From Pontibacter mangrovi (lineage in GTDB: Bacteria > Bacteroidota > Bacteroidia > Cytophagales > Hymenobacteraceae), in the NCBI RefSeq assembly GCF_006385705.1, contig NZ_VFRQ01000001.1:248001-312000 (forward strand): a DNA stretch of 64,000 nt. Reading direction: 5' to 3'. The stretch's first letter is position 1, and each line of letters begins with the position of its first letter. A program made the position numbers and the translations under genes. The notes under the pieces are model-generated. The model ran no database searches. It had not been told where the DNA came from and worked only from the letters and a program-made list of their open reading frames with translations. Shown here piece by piece: positions 8,489 through 17,757 of this stretch.

Positions 8489-9266
8489 CAGACTCGGCAT
8501 ACTCGTGGCGTGCTTTAACTGTGGTAAGCACGTGGTCGGGATAAGTCAATGCAGTTAAGCTCCCCCCAAACACACAGCCCGTGTCAATATTGATTGTGTT
8601 GTTGCGCCAGCGCGGCTCGTGCACCGGCGTATGCCCGTATACTACGATGGCGTTTCCGCAATAATCCGCAGCCCAGTCCAGCCGTATGGGAAGGCCTTTG
8701 TCATCGGTTTCCCCTGTGGTGGGGCCATAAAGGCAAAGCTCGCGCACTACCTTGGAGCTGCGCCCGTGCAGCCGCTCCTCCAGGCCGGCATGCGCTATCA
8801 CCAGCCTCCCTTCATCCAGAATGATGTGGTGCGGCAAACCGGACAGAAAATGCTTAACCCGTTCCCGGAAAACGGCATCGTAACTTTCCAGCTGCGCCTT
8901 CGTGAGCTCCAGCCCATGCCTTACCTGCACATTGCGGCCCAGGAGCATGCGCAGCAGTTTATCGTCGTGGTTACCGCTCACGCAGTACGCTATGCCCGCT
9001 TCCACCATGTCCATGACCAGGCGCAACACCTCCGGCGAGTTTGGGCCACGGTCCACTAAGTCTCCCACGAACAAAGCTTTGGCGCCATCCGGAACCTTTA
9101 CCTCATACTTTGCCAGTTCTTTATCGAACGAGATGTCATAGCCCAGGCGCTGCAGCAGCTCCAGCAGCTCCTGCAGGCACCCGTGCACGTCACCTATAAT
9201 ATGAAAAGGGCCGCTTTCCTCGGGTAGCTCCAGATTAAAAAAAGGATGTTCTAAATTTTGCGTCAT
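8436..9266 (-). CDS. Metallophosphoesterase (PPP-type phosphatase)
   Basis: A 276-residue calcineurin-like phosphatase with all metal-binding motifs in order: GDVHG (25-29), GDLVDRG (68-74), GNHD (98-101), a later IAHAGLEE and VYGHTPV. It resembles the serine/threonine phosphatase PrpA, diadenosine tetraphosphatase ApaH and the phosphatase domain of bacterial Pnkp, and could hydrolyse a phosphoprotein or a nucleotide. No signal peptide is seen, so it should be cytoplasmic. Convergent with, and overlapping, mrpG by 53 bp. Confidence 0.88.
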   Translation of the reverse strand: MTQNLEHPFFNLELPEESGPFHIIGDVHGCLQELLELLQRLGYDISFDKELAKYEVKVPDGAKALFVGDLVDRGPNSPEVLRLVMDMVEAGIAYCVSGNHDDKLLRMLLGRNVQVRHGLELTKAQLESYDAVFRERVKHFLSGLPHHIILDEGRLVIAHAGLEERLHGRSSKVVRELCLYGPTTGETDDKGLPIRLDWAADYCGNAIVVYGHTPVHEPRWRNNTINIDTGCVFGGSLTALTYPDHVLTTVKARHEYAESVRPFLRYQQLHSHHSAS

Positions 9267-9412
9267 AAATATCTTTCTCCTACTCAGGCCCGCAGAACCG
9301 CCAGCATGTGCTAAGCAACTCTCAGGGCCATTAATTAAACAGCCTAAGGCAGCGATAGGTTAGGCAGCCGCCTATATTTTTTAAATCTGCGTTTAAAAGA
9401 GTGCAAAAATAG

Positions 9413-9443
9413 TTGGCCTTCGGGTATGGTCTTGCTAATTTTG
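9413..9443 (+). promoter_or_regulatory. Predicted Bacteroidota-type promoter of the ClC gene
   Basis: TTG at 9413-9415, a 20-nt spacer and TAATTTTG at 9436-9443 match the -33/-7 pattern of Bacteroidota housekeeping promoters. Transcription would begin near 9450, about 33 nt before the ATG. Confidence 0.65.
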
Positions 9444-9482
9444 CAAGAATAAGTTCTGGTGAAAGAATATTAAAAAGCTATA

Positions 9483-11267
9483 ATGCCCTCCTCCTATAGA
9501 AGAATCAAAATTCCGCTCCTCTGGCTGCGCCGACATACCTCCAGCCGAGAGTTTATGCTTATTTCGAGTGCTTTGGTGGGGCTTACGGCAGGCATGGCAG
9601 CCGTTATACTCAAAACGATTGTCCATTACCTGTTTATAGCGCTTACTTACGGAGGAGGATTGCTGGAAAGGCCCGTCTGGCTGGTCGTGTTGCCATTAAT
9701 CGGCATCCTTATTACAGTGGTAGTGGTGCAGACTTTTTTCAAGGGGAAGGTTGAGGGCGGCACCGCCGGTATACTTTACAGCATCGCGCAGAAATCGAGC
9801 ATCGTTCGCCGCAGCAAGATGTACTCTTACGTTATCACCAGCGGCATCACCGCCGGCTTTGGCGGCTCGGCTGGTCTGGAGTCCCCGATTGTTGTGACAG
9901 GCTCTGCTATTGGCTCTAACTATGGCCGCTCTTATCACCTGAACTACCGCGAGCGCACCTTGCTACTGGCAAGTGGTGCGGCTGCCGGCATTGCCGCCGT
10001 GTTTAACGCGCCTATTGCCGGCGTTCTTTTCGCCATCGAAATCCTCCTGACCGATATCAGCATTTCGGCCTTCATTCCGCTGATTGTGTCTGCCGTGGTC
10101 GGAACGCTCTGCTCCAAGCTTATCCTGGAAGAAGACCTGCTGTTCTTTGTGGGGGAATCAGTTCCTTTTTCTGCCGCTAACGTGCCATTTTACGTGATGC
10201 TGGGCGCTCTCACAGGTTTAGTGTCGGTATACTATACCCGCACCGTGCATAGAATAGAAAAAGCCTTAGAGCCGCTGGCCGGCAAAGTATACCAGCGCGC
10301 CATAGTGGGTGGCTTATGCCTGGGCCTGCTCATCATGCTTTTCCCGCCGCTGTTTGGGCAGGGCTACGAGTCTATTAAAATGCTGGAGCTGGATAATGCC
10401 GATATGCTGCTGCGGGACAGCTGGCTTTCCTTCTTCGGCACAAACGAGTGGCTGGTGCTTTGTTTTACCGGTGCGCTTGCCCTGGTAAAAGTTATAGCCT
10501 CAACGCTCACGATTGAGTCTGGCGGTAAAGGCGGAAATTTTGGTCCTTCTATGTTTGTAGGCGCCTATACCGGCTACTTCTTCTCGAAACTGGTCAACCT
10601 GGTGCAGATCGGGAATGTGCCTATCAGCAGCTTTACGATGGTGGGGATGGCAGGCATACTTAGTGGTGTGATGCACGCCCCGCTCATGGGTATATTCCTT
10701 ATTGCCGAGATCACCGGGGGCTATACGTTGATGATTCCGTTGATGGTCGTGTCGGCGACTTCTTACGCGGTGGTAAAATATTTTGAGCCTTACTCCCTGG
10801 AGGCTAAAAGCCTGGCGCAAAAAGGGCAGCTGCTTACCCATAACAAGGACCGTACGATCCTGCGCATCATGAAGATCCAGCACCTTATAGAGACAGATTT
10901 TCAACCGATTTCGCCGGAAGCCACGCTGGGGGAGCTGGTCGAGGTGATCGCCCATTCGCGCCGAAACCTGTTTCCGGTGGTTACCGCCAACGGCGAGCTG
11001 GCCGGTGTCATACTCCTGGAGAATATCCGCGAGATCATGTTTAAAACGGAGAAGTATGATATTGTGAAGGTAAAGGAGCTGATGATCAAGCCCCCATCCA
11101 TTGTGCAGTATGACGACAGCATGGCGGACGTGATGAAAAAGTTTGACGAGTCCGGTGCCTGGAACCTGCCCGTGCTGCGCGACGAAAAATACCTCGGCTT
11201 TGTCTCCAAATCCAGCATCTTCACCAAATACCGCAAGCTGCTCATCAAGACCACCAACGTAACCTAA
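9483..11267 (+). CDS. ClC-family chloride transporter with CBS domains
   Basis: A 594-residue inner-membrane protein. Residues about 24-440 form the ClC channel/transporter domain. The selectivity motifs are present in variant form: GGTAGI (102-107) for GSGIP, GLESP (131-135) for GREGP with the gating glutamate E133 kept, and GGNFGPS for GxFxP. Retention of the glutamate favours a Cl-/H+ exchanger or gated channel. Residues about 450-590 contain two CBS domains that usually sense adenine nucleotides. It has its own predicted promoter. Confidence 0.92.
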   Translation: MPSSYRRIKIPLLWLRRHTSSREFMLISSALVGLTAGMAAVILKTIVHYLFIALTYGGGLLERPVWLVVLPLIGILITVVVVQTFFKGKVEGGTAGILYSIAQKSSIVRRSKMYSYVITSGITAGFGGSAGLESPIVVTGSAIGSNYGRSYHLNYRERTLLLASGAAAGIAAVFNAPIAGVLFAIEILLTDISISAFIPLIVSAVVGTLCSKLILEEDLLFFVGESVPFSAANVPFYVMLGALTGLVSVYYTRTVHRIEKALEPLAGKVYQRAIVGGLCLGLLIMLFPPLFGQGYESIKMLELDNADMLLRDSWLSFFGTNEWLVLCFTGALALVKVIASTLTIESGGKGGNFGPSMFVGAYTGYFFSKLVNLVQIGNVPISSFTMVGMAGILSGVMHAPLMGIFLIAEITGGYTLMIPLMVVSATSYAVVKYFEPYSLEAKSLAQKGQLLTHNKDRTILRIMKIQHLIETDFQPISPEATLGELVEVIAHSRRNLFPVVTANGELAGVILLENIREIMFKTEKYDIVKVKELMIKPPSIVQYDDSMADVMKKFDESGAWNLPVLRDEKYLGFVSKSSIFTKYRKLLIKTTNVT

Positions 11268-11433
11268 TCTTTTTGGATTGAGAGATTTGAGGATGTGCAG
11301 ATTATTTACTTGGCTGGATTAAACCTATAAGTTCTGGAGCAAAACAGAGTAACTGTCTTTCCTTAGTGCGGGATGTGGCTTATCATCCATTCGTAAGCCT
11401 ACTTATACTTTACCAGTTGCTGAAGCGCCTTTT

Positions 11434-11451
11434 TATACTTGCTTAAGTATA
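11434..11451. repeat. TATACTT/AAGTATA inverted pair
   Basis: TATACTT and AAGTATA face each other across the 4-nt loop GCTT in the 210-bp gap between the convergent ClC and menC genes. A third TATACTT lies at 11404-11410. The hairpin is AT-rich and may act as a weak terminator; nothing else is seen in this gap. Confidence 0.5.
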
Positions 11452-11477
11452 ATTTCCACATCTTCACATCTCCAAAT

Positions 11478-12527
11478 CTATTCCTCCCTCCACAACTCTC
11501 CTTTTTTGATCTTTAGAGGCGAAGGGATGTTGTTGCGGTAGAGCTGTCCGGTGCCAAGGCCTTGTGGCATGGTGAGGCCATACTGCGCCGTGAATTGGGC
11601 AATAGCGTTTAGGCCGATGTTCGACTCCAGGGCCGAGGTCATCCACCAACCGATGTTTCTCTCTTCGGCCATCTGAACCCATGCTGCGCTGGAAGCCATA
11701 CCGCCCACTAATGTTGGCTTCAGGATGATGTACTGCGGGTTTATACTTTCGAGCAAGTCGGCTTTCGCAAGCGGCTCCTGCACACCGATCAGTTCCTCAT
11801 CCAGGGCGATGGGCACCGGCGTGTAGGCGCAGAGCTGGGCCATTTCCTGCACTTGCCCCTGCTTTATGGGCTGCTCTATCGAGTGGAGTTCATACTTTGC
11901 CAGGCGCTCTAGCTTCTTAAAAGCCTCCTGTGGGGAGAAAGCGCCGTTGGCATCCACCCGAACCGTCAGCTGGTCTGCGCCGGCCACCTCTCTTATGCGT
12001 TGCAACAGCTCCAGTTCTGTCGTAAAGTCCAGGCTGCCGATCTTCAGCTTCAGGCAAGTATAGCCCGCTTCCAGCTTCTGCTGTATCTGCTCCTGCATAA
12101 AATCGCGGTTACCCATCCATACCAAGCCATTGATGGGAATGCCCGCCTCGCCCCGGCTAAAGGCGTTTTCGTAGAGCAGTCCACGGCCGCCGTGCTGCAG
12201 GTCCAGCAGCGCGGTCTCAAGTGCAAAGCGTATAGCGGGCCACTCCTGTAGCTGCAGTCCCTGCGGCAGCTCCCCTCCTGCCACAAGCTCCAGCTTACCG
12301 CTGTTAACCTGTTTTACCACCTGTTGCAGCTTCTCTTCCAGGTCAGGACGGTAATCAATGCTTAAGCCTGCCAGTGGGGCGCACTCGCCCAACCCAAACA
12401 CCTCCGGCACCGCATCATCCCATACTTTCAACAAGTATACTTTGTGCTCTTTGATGGCGCCGCGGCTGGTGCGGGCATCAAACTTAAACTGCAAAACATG
12501 GGAGGTATAGCTTAGCTGCAGGCTCAT
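11478..12527 (-). CDS. menC: o-succinylbenzoate synthase (enolase superfamily)
   Basis: A 349-residue enolase-superfamily protein with the full catalytic set: KLK (K160, K162), metal ligands D192, E218 and D243, and K270 in ILKPTLVGG. The N-terminal capping domain (1-125) includes the FGLGECAPL loop. The pattern fits MenC, which dehydrates SHCHC to o-succinylbenzoate in menaquinone synthesis; some relatives instead racemise N-succinyl amino acids or epimerise dipeptides. No other men gene is in the window. It is convergent with the ClC gene. Confidence 0.8.
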   Translation of the reverse strand: MSLQLSYTSHVLQFKFDARTSRGAIKEHKVYLLKVWDDAVPEVFGLGECAPLAGLSIDYRPDLEEKLQQVVKQVNSGKLELVAGGELPQGLQLQEWPAIRFALETALLDLQHGGRGLLYENAFSRGEAGIPINGLVWMGNRDFMQEQIQQKLEAGYTCLKLKIGSLDFTTELELLQRIREVAGADQLTVRVDANGAFSPQEAFKKLERLAKYELHSIEQPIKQGQVQEMAQLCAYTPVPIALDEELIGVQEPLAKADLLESINPQYIILKPTLVGGMASSAAWVQMAEERNIGWWMTSALESNIGLNAIAQFTAQYGLTMPQGLGTGQLYRNNIPSPLKIKKGELWREE

Positions 12528-12701
12528 ACGTTCAGGCTTTTAAAAGGCAAGATAAATCATAATTCCAAGAAATGCCGTAGAGGGATATAAAAGTGCCTTT
12601 TGCACTGGATTTATAAGCCGCTTCAGTTCAATAATGAGCGCGTATTTTTTCCCTTTTGATCCGATCTGTAGACTAGCCACATTCTACTAAACAACACATA
12701 C

Positions 12702-13976
12702 ATGAGCCTACTTACTGCCCCTGCCACACAAGAGCTTCTGGAGCGCTTTAACCAGATTCGGCAACGCACCGAAACCATCTGCGCGCCGCTGGAGCCCGAG
12801 GACACCGTGGTGCAGCCTATCGTGGATGTTAGTCCTCCCAAATGGCACATGGCGCATACCAGTTGGTTTTTCGAAACGCTTATACTTCAGCCATACCTGC
12901 CATCGTATAAAATTTTTCATCCGCAGTTCGCCTACCTGTTTAATTCCTACTACAACAGCCTCGGCAGCCGCGTGTTGCGCCACCAGCGTAGCACCATTAC
13001 ACGGCCTCCGCTGCGCGAGGTGCTGGCGTACCGCCAACATGTAAATGAGCACATGAACCGGCTGCTACAGGAGCTCCCGGAAGAGAAAGTGGCCGAGCTG
13101 CTGCCAATCTTTGAACTCGGGTTGCAGCACGAGCAACAGCACCAGGAGCTGCTCATCACCGATATCAAGTATATTCTGGGCACTAACCCTACCTTACCTG
13201 CCTACCTTCCGCGGCCAGCGCAACAGCGGCAAAGCGCCGCTACTCCGGCGCAATTTATGGAAGTGCCGGGCGGCAAGTATAAAATCGGCTACCAGGGCAG
13301 TGGCTTCTGTTTCGATAACGAGCTGGGCGTGCACGAAGTATACCTGGAGGATTTTGAGACCATGAACCGGCTGGTGACCAACGGCGAGTACCTGGCTTTT
13401 ATGCAGGATGGCGGCTACACCGACTTCAGGCATTGGCTGGATGAGGGCTTTGCCATGGTAAAAGAACAGCAGCTGCAGGCGCCTTTGTATTGGGTGCAGC
13501 AGGACGGCGAGTGGCACCGCTTCACCTTGCACGGATTAGAGAAAGTGGACCTGAATGAGCCGGTCTGCCACATCAGCTTTTACGAAGCAGATGCGTTTGC
13601 CAATTGGTCGGGTAAGCGGTTACTGACCGAGTTTGAGTGGGAGGCGGCCACGCAGGTCTACCCGCCGCAGAAAGGCAATTTTGTAGAGAGCGAGCAGCTG
13701 GAGCCTCTAGCGGCTAACCCGCAGGCAGAGGGCGTACAGCAACTGTTCGGCGATTTGTGGGAATGGACGTACAGCGCCTATCACCCATACCCTGGTTTTT
13801 CCAAGGCGCCTGGCCCGGTGGGCGAGTATAACGGCAAGTTTATGATCAACCAGATGGTGCTTCGCGGAGGCTCCTGCGCCACACCGTCCAACCATATCCG
13901 CACTACCTATCGTAACTTCTTTCACCCTGACAAGCGCTGGCAGTACACAGGTATCCGGCTGGCCGCAAAAAAATAA
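12702..13976 (+). CDS. egtB: Ergothioneine biosynthesis protein EgtB
   Basis: A non-haem iron sulfoxide synthase of 424 residues. The N-terminal DinB-like domain carries the iron-binding histidines: H52 in KWHMAHTSWFFE and the HxxxHxE motif H142-H146-E148. The C-terminal half (about 185-424) is a formylglycine-generating-enzyme-like domain ending FHPDKRWQYTGIRLA. The reaction joins trimethylhistidine (hercynine) to a thiol (cysteine or gamma-glutamylcysteine) with O2. It lies 4 nt before egtD. No egtA or egtC is nearby, so cysteine may be the direct sulfur donor. Confidence 0.93.
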   Translation: MSLLTAPATQELLERFNQIRQRTETICAPLEPEDTVVQPIVDVSPPKWHMAHTSWFFETLILQPYLPSYKIFHPQFAYLFNSYYNSLGSRVLRHQRSTITRPPLREVLAYRQHVNEHMNRLLQELPEEKVAELLPIFELGLQHEQQHQELLITDIKYILGTNPTLPAYLPRPAQQRQSAATPAQFMEVPGGKYKIGYQGSGFCFDNELGVHEVYLEDFETMNRLVTNGEYLAFMQDGGYTDFRHWLDEGFAMVKEQQLQAPLYWVQQDGEWHRFTLHGLEKVDLNEPVCHISFYEADAFANWSGKRLLTEFEWEAATQVYPPQKGNFVESEQLEPLAANPQAEGVQQLFGDLWEWTYSAYHPYPGFSKAPGPVGEYNGKFMINQMVLRGGSCATPSNHIRTTYRNFFHPDKRWQYTGIRLAAKK

Positions 13977-13980
13977 CCTT

Positions 13981-14988
13981 ATGGATTTAATAACACCCTT
14001 AGCTCCCATGATAGAACTAGGCCGCCAAAACGATGGCTCCACAGACAGCAGCGCTTTTGCCCGTGATGTGGCGCAAGGCTTAGGTCAAAAACAGAAAACC
14101 CTCCCCTCCCGCTATTTCTACGACGGCACTGGCAGCAGGCTCTTCCAGAAGATTATGGAATTGCCCGAGTATTACCTTACCCGCAGCGAGATAGAGGTAT
14201 TTGAGCAGAACAAGTATGAAATGGCGCGGCAGTTTTCAGGGGGCGGCTTCTTCCATTTGATTGATCTGGGAGCAGGTGATGCGCTGAAGACAAAGATCCT
14301 CCTGAAAGAGCTATCCAGTCAGCAAAGCAATTTCGATTATGTACCGGTTGATATTTCCGGGGAGGCCATGAAGCAGCTGTCGGAGAGTTTGCAGCAGGAG
14401 CTGCCGCAGGTAGCGGTAGAGGCCGTGGTAGGTGAGTATTTTCAGGCGCTGGAGTGGCTGCAAGAGAACAAATCCGGGCGTAAGGTGCTGCTGTTCCTGG
14501 GCTCAAATATCGGCAATTTTGAAACAGAGGAAAGTATAGATTTTCTGCAAAGCATCCGCAGCTATTTAAAACCCGGCGACCGGTTGCTGATGGGCGTAGA
14601 CCTGCGCAAAAATCCGGATACGATTTTAAAAGCCTATGATGACGCAGCAGGTGTGACGGCCGCCTTTAACCTCAACCTGCTGCACCGCATCAACCGTGAA
14701 CTGGACGCGGACTTCAACGTAGACCAGTTCTGCCACCATGCCATCTATAACCCACTGGAAGGCGTGATGCGCAGCTTCATCATCAGCAAAGTTGCCCAGG
14801 ACGTGCATATCCGAAAGGCAAATGTTCGGGTGCATTTTGATGCCTGGGAGGCCATCCACACAGAGAACTCCTACAAGTATAGCCTGCCGCAGGTAGCGGA
14901 ACTGGGGCAAAAATGCGGCTTTGCGGCTGAAACAGTGTTTTACGACAGCCGGCAAGGATTTGCAGACATACTTTTCAGTGTTCGTTAG
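13981..14988 (+). CDS. egtD: L-histidine N-alpha-methyltransferase EgtD
   Basis: A 335-residue SAM-dependent methyltransferase that trimethylates histidine to hercynine, the first step of ergothioneine synthesis. Family stretches are SRYFYDGTGSRLFQKI (near 43-58), the SAM-binding LIDLGAGDALKT and LLFLGSNIGNF. Length and motif order match EgtD. It starts 4 nt after egtB, and the two together make the core of the pathway. ATG 13981 is preferred over later methionines because the 4-nt spacing fits the operon. Confidence 0.93.
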   Translation: MDLITPLAPMIELGRQNDGSTDSSAFARDVAQGLGQKQKTLPSRYFYDGTGSRLFQKIMELPEYYLTRSEIEVFEQNKYEMARQFSGGGFFHLIDLGAGDALKTKILLKELSSQQSNFDYVPVDISGEAMKQLSESLQQELPQVAVEAVVGEYFQALEWLQENKSGRKVLLFLGSNIGNFETEESIDFLQSIRSYLKPGDRLLMGVDLRKNPDTILKAYDDAAGVTAAFNLNLLHRINRELDADFNVDQFCHHAIYNPLEGVMRSFIISKVAQDVHIRKANVRVHFDAWEAIHTENSYKYSLPQVAELGQKCGFAAETVFYDSRQGFADILFSVR

Positions 14989-15028
14989 AAAAGTATAACT
15001 TCACGGCTGCACTTTTTAAATCCATCTT

Positions 15029-16141
15029 ATGGAGGTGATTTCGCTTGCTGGCGGCAGCAGTTACTTTACCAGCCCGGAGCCGGCCGTTTCTGCCGCTGTT
15101 GCTGCTCTTCATAACGCTAAAAATGAGTATGGCCCCACCGAAGGGTCTCTGGAGTTGCGCCGCAGCATCTGCCGCAGGTATGAAACTTATGGCCTGGCGC
15201 TGCCAGCGGAGCGGGTGCTGGTAACGCCGGGCGTTAAGCAAGCGCTTTTCAACCTTTTCTCAGTGCTGCTGCGCGACGAGGACGAAGTGCTAATCCCGAC
15301 GCCTGCCTGGTTTGGCTTTCATGAACTGCTTCGCTACAGTCGCGGCAAACTGATGGAGCTGCCCACCCAGGCCATTGATGGGTATAAGCTGACGCCGGAA
15401 ATGCTACGGCGGAGCATTAGGCCTAAAACGCGCATCCTGCTGCTCACTAATCCTGGCAACCCCACGGGCCGTACATATACCAGGGAAGAACTGGAAGCGT
15501 TGTTGCACGTGGTAAACGAGTACCCCGACTTATACTTTGTATCAGATGAAATATATGACTTTGTTACTTACGGCCAGCCTGTTACTCCTGCCCTTTGCTG
15601 CGAAGGGGCAAAAGCGGCAAGAACAGTCATCCTAAACGGCTTTTCCAAGTCTTTTGCCATGTCTGCCTGGCGAATAGGCTACATTATCGGCTCAAGCGAC
15701 CTGATCCGAAAGTGCACCGACTTTCAGGCAGCTACTTTATCGGGCGTCAATGTATTTACACAGGCAGGCGCCCGGGCAGCTATGGAGAAGCGGGAGCAGG
15801 AGCTGCCCGCCATGCTGGAGGCGCTGACAGAGAACCGCCGCATCATGCAGAAAGGACTGGATGCCATACCGCACGTGCACTATTATCTGCCGGATGGGGC
15901 TTACTACTTCTTCCCTGACCTGAGCTATTACCTGAACCGCACTAGTATTACCGGCGAGCAGCTAAAGACAACGGCTGACCTTTGCCGGTACCTGCGCACT
16001 TGCTACAACCTGGAACTTGCCCCCGGCGACAGCTTTGGCTCACCGGGACATGTGCGCATGTCGTTTGCCGTGGAAAAACACCGTCTGCAGGATGCCATGC
16101 AGCGGCTCCGGCAGGGGCTTATGCTGCTGATTACTGCTTAA
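15029..16141 (+). CDS. Class I/II PLP aminotransferase linked to egtBD
   Basis: A 370-residue fold-type I PLP enzyme of the aspartate aminotransferase family. PLP contacts are visible: NPGNPTG (141-147), D173 and Y176 in VSDEIYD, and the Schiff-base lysine K207 in GFSKSFAMSAWRIGY. The protein begins directly at EVISLAGG, without the helix of about 25 residues that usually precedes this motif; an in-frame stop just upstream rules out a longer version. It follows egtD by 40 nt on the same strand. It may be an ordinary aminotransferase or supply the C-S lyase step; the link is positional only. Confidence 0.82.
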   Translation: MEVISLAGGSSYFTSPEPAVSAAVAALHNAKNEYGPTEGSLELRRSICRRYETYGLALPAERVLVTPGVKQALFNLFSVLLRDEDEVLIPTPAWFGFHELLRYSRGKLMELPTQAIDGYKLTPEMLRRSIRPKTRILLLTNPGNPTGRTYTREELEALLHVVNEYPDLYFVSDEIYDFVTYGQPVTPALCCEGAKAARTVILNGFSKSFAMSAWRIGYIIGSSDLIRKCTDFQAATLSGVNVFTQAGARAAMEKREQELPAMLEALTENRRIMQKGLDAIPHVHYYLPDGAYYFFPDLSYYLNRTSITGEQLKTTADLCRYLRTCYNLELAPGDSFGSPGHVRMSFAVEKHRLQDAMQRLRQGLMLLITA

Positions 16142-16299
16142 AAGCATAAATCAGGGGTACGTTTTATTCCAGTCAGCAACTATTACTTTATCAGATGCAG
16201 GCGCAGCAACTGCCACAAGCTAAGTCACCATTCCGTGCATGAAACATTCATATCCATCAGTGAAATCATAATTAATCACTGGTTTACGGTTATTTCCAC

Positions 16300-16307
16300 T
16301 AATTTTG
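16300..16307 (+). promoter_or_regulatory. Candidate -7 box upstream of the MATE gene
   Basis: TAATTTTG fits TAnnTTTG and lies 28 nt before the start codon. No TTG sits at the expected -33 distance, so this is only half a promoter match. The rest of the 194-bp gap between the aminotransferase and the MATE gene shows nothing else recognisable. Confidence 0.35.
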
Positions 16308-16335
16308 CGGCCGCTTACCCGAGACGCTGTGCTGC

Positions 16336-17679
16336 ATGGATACCTTAACTTACAAAGAACATTTCTCTAAGAATTTTACGCTTGCCTACCCGGTGGTGCT
16401 TAGCCAGTTGGGGCATATTCTGGTAAGCGTTTTCGATAGTTTGATGGTGGGGCAGACCGGTACCGTGCCGCTTGCAGCAGCCTCGCTGGGCAACAGTATC
16501 TTTACCATCACCCTTGTCTTTGGCCTGGGCGTTTCGCTGAGCCTGACCCCCTTGATCGCCAGTGCAGACGGCCGCCGAAACTACACGCGCATTTCCCTCT
16601 TGCTGCTCAACGGCCTGGTATCCAACGTGCTGTTAGGCGTACTGCTCTTTATAGCCGGTTATTTTCTCTCGCCCTACATCACCGTGCTTGACCAGCCGCC
16701 GCAGGTGGTGGAGTTGGCCATACCATACATCAACGTGCTGTTCCTGTCCATGGTGCCGCTCATGGCGTTCCAGGCATTTCGGCAGTTTGCTGAAGGTTTA
16801 TCCCTGACCAAGCAGGCCATGTACATTTCCATACTTGCCAATGGCCTGAACGTGCTCCTCAACTACATCCTGATCTTTGGAAAACTGGGCTTTGAGCCGA
16901 TGGGACTTCTGGGGGCAGGTTGGGCGACTTTCGTATCGCGGGTGGTGATGGCACTAGCCATGGCACTTTGGGTGCTCTATGCCAAAAGGTTTATCATTTT
17001 CCGTCGATTCCTGCGACTGCGCCACCTTTCGTTCATCCACATGTACCGCATTTTTAAGCTTGGCCTGCCTATATCCGGCCAGATGATCTTTGAGATGGGC
17101 GCATTTAGCTTTTCAGCAGTGATGATTGGCTGGCTCGGGGCAAAAGAACTGGCAGCACACCAGATAGCCATCAACGTAGCCTCTGTTACGTACATGATGG
17201 CCAGCGGCATTGCCGCTGCTGCCACCATCCGGGTTAGCAACCAAAAAGGGCTCGGAAACTACAAGGCGATGCGTATGGCGGGCTACAGCAACCTGCTCAT
17301 GGGAATCGTTTTTATGACGACAACCGGTTTGTTAATGGTTGCCTTAAACCAACAGATCCCGATGCTATACATTGATGACCAGGCGGTGATAGAACTTGCT
17401 GCCGGGCTGTTGGTGATCGCGGCGCTTTTTCAGATCTCGGATGGAGTGCAGGTAGTAGGTCTTGGCGCGTTACGGGGCCTGGAAGATGTACGAATCCCTA
17501 GCCTTATTTCGTTACTGGCATACTGGGTGGTGGGGCTGCCGGTAGGTTACCTTCTCTGTTTTAAAGCCGGATACGGTGCGCTTGGCATCTGGATGGGTCT
17601 TTTAACGGGCTTGACGATTGCTGCTATCTTGCTCACACTGAGGTTTAAAACCTTGAGCAGAAAGATTATGCTTCGGTAA
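16336..17679 (+). CDS. MATE family multidrug/Na+ efflux transporter
   Basis: A 447-residue inner-membrane protein with about 12 helices in two homologous halves, beginning with the family pattern LAYPVVLSQLGHILVSVFDSLMVGQ. The length matches NorM/DinF-type MATE exporters, which use Na+ or H+ gradients to expel cationic or aromatic compounds. The substrate is not predictable. It appears to be a single-gene unit. Confidence 0.9.
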   Translation: MDTLTYKEHFSKNFTLAYPVVLSQLGHILVSVFDSLMVGQTGTVPLAAASLGNSIFTITLVFGLGVSLSLTPLIASADGRRNYTRISLLLLNGLVSNVLLGVLLFIAGYFLSPYITVLDQPPQVVELAIPYINVLFLSMVPLMAFQAFRQFAEGLSLTKQAMYISILANGLNVLLNYILIFGKLGFEPMGLLGAGWATFVSRVVMALAMALWVLYAKRFIIFRRFLRLRHLSFIHMYRIFKLGLPISGQMIFEMGAFSFSAVMIGWLGAKELAAHQIAINVASVTYMMASGIAAAATIRVSNQKGLGNYKAMRMAGYSNLLMGIVFMTTTGLLMVALNQQIPMLYIDDQAVIELAAGLLVIAALFQISDGVQVVGLGALRGLEDVRIPSLISLLAYWVVGLPVGYLLCFKAGYGALGIWMGLLTGLTIAAILLTLRFKTLSRKIMLR

Positions 17680-17757
17680 AGTACAAATTCTGGCACTTTT
17701 TAACGGTTGCCTCTGTTGCCCTAGCACAACTGTTTCAACTTTTAGCCAAAGTTATAC

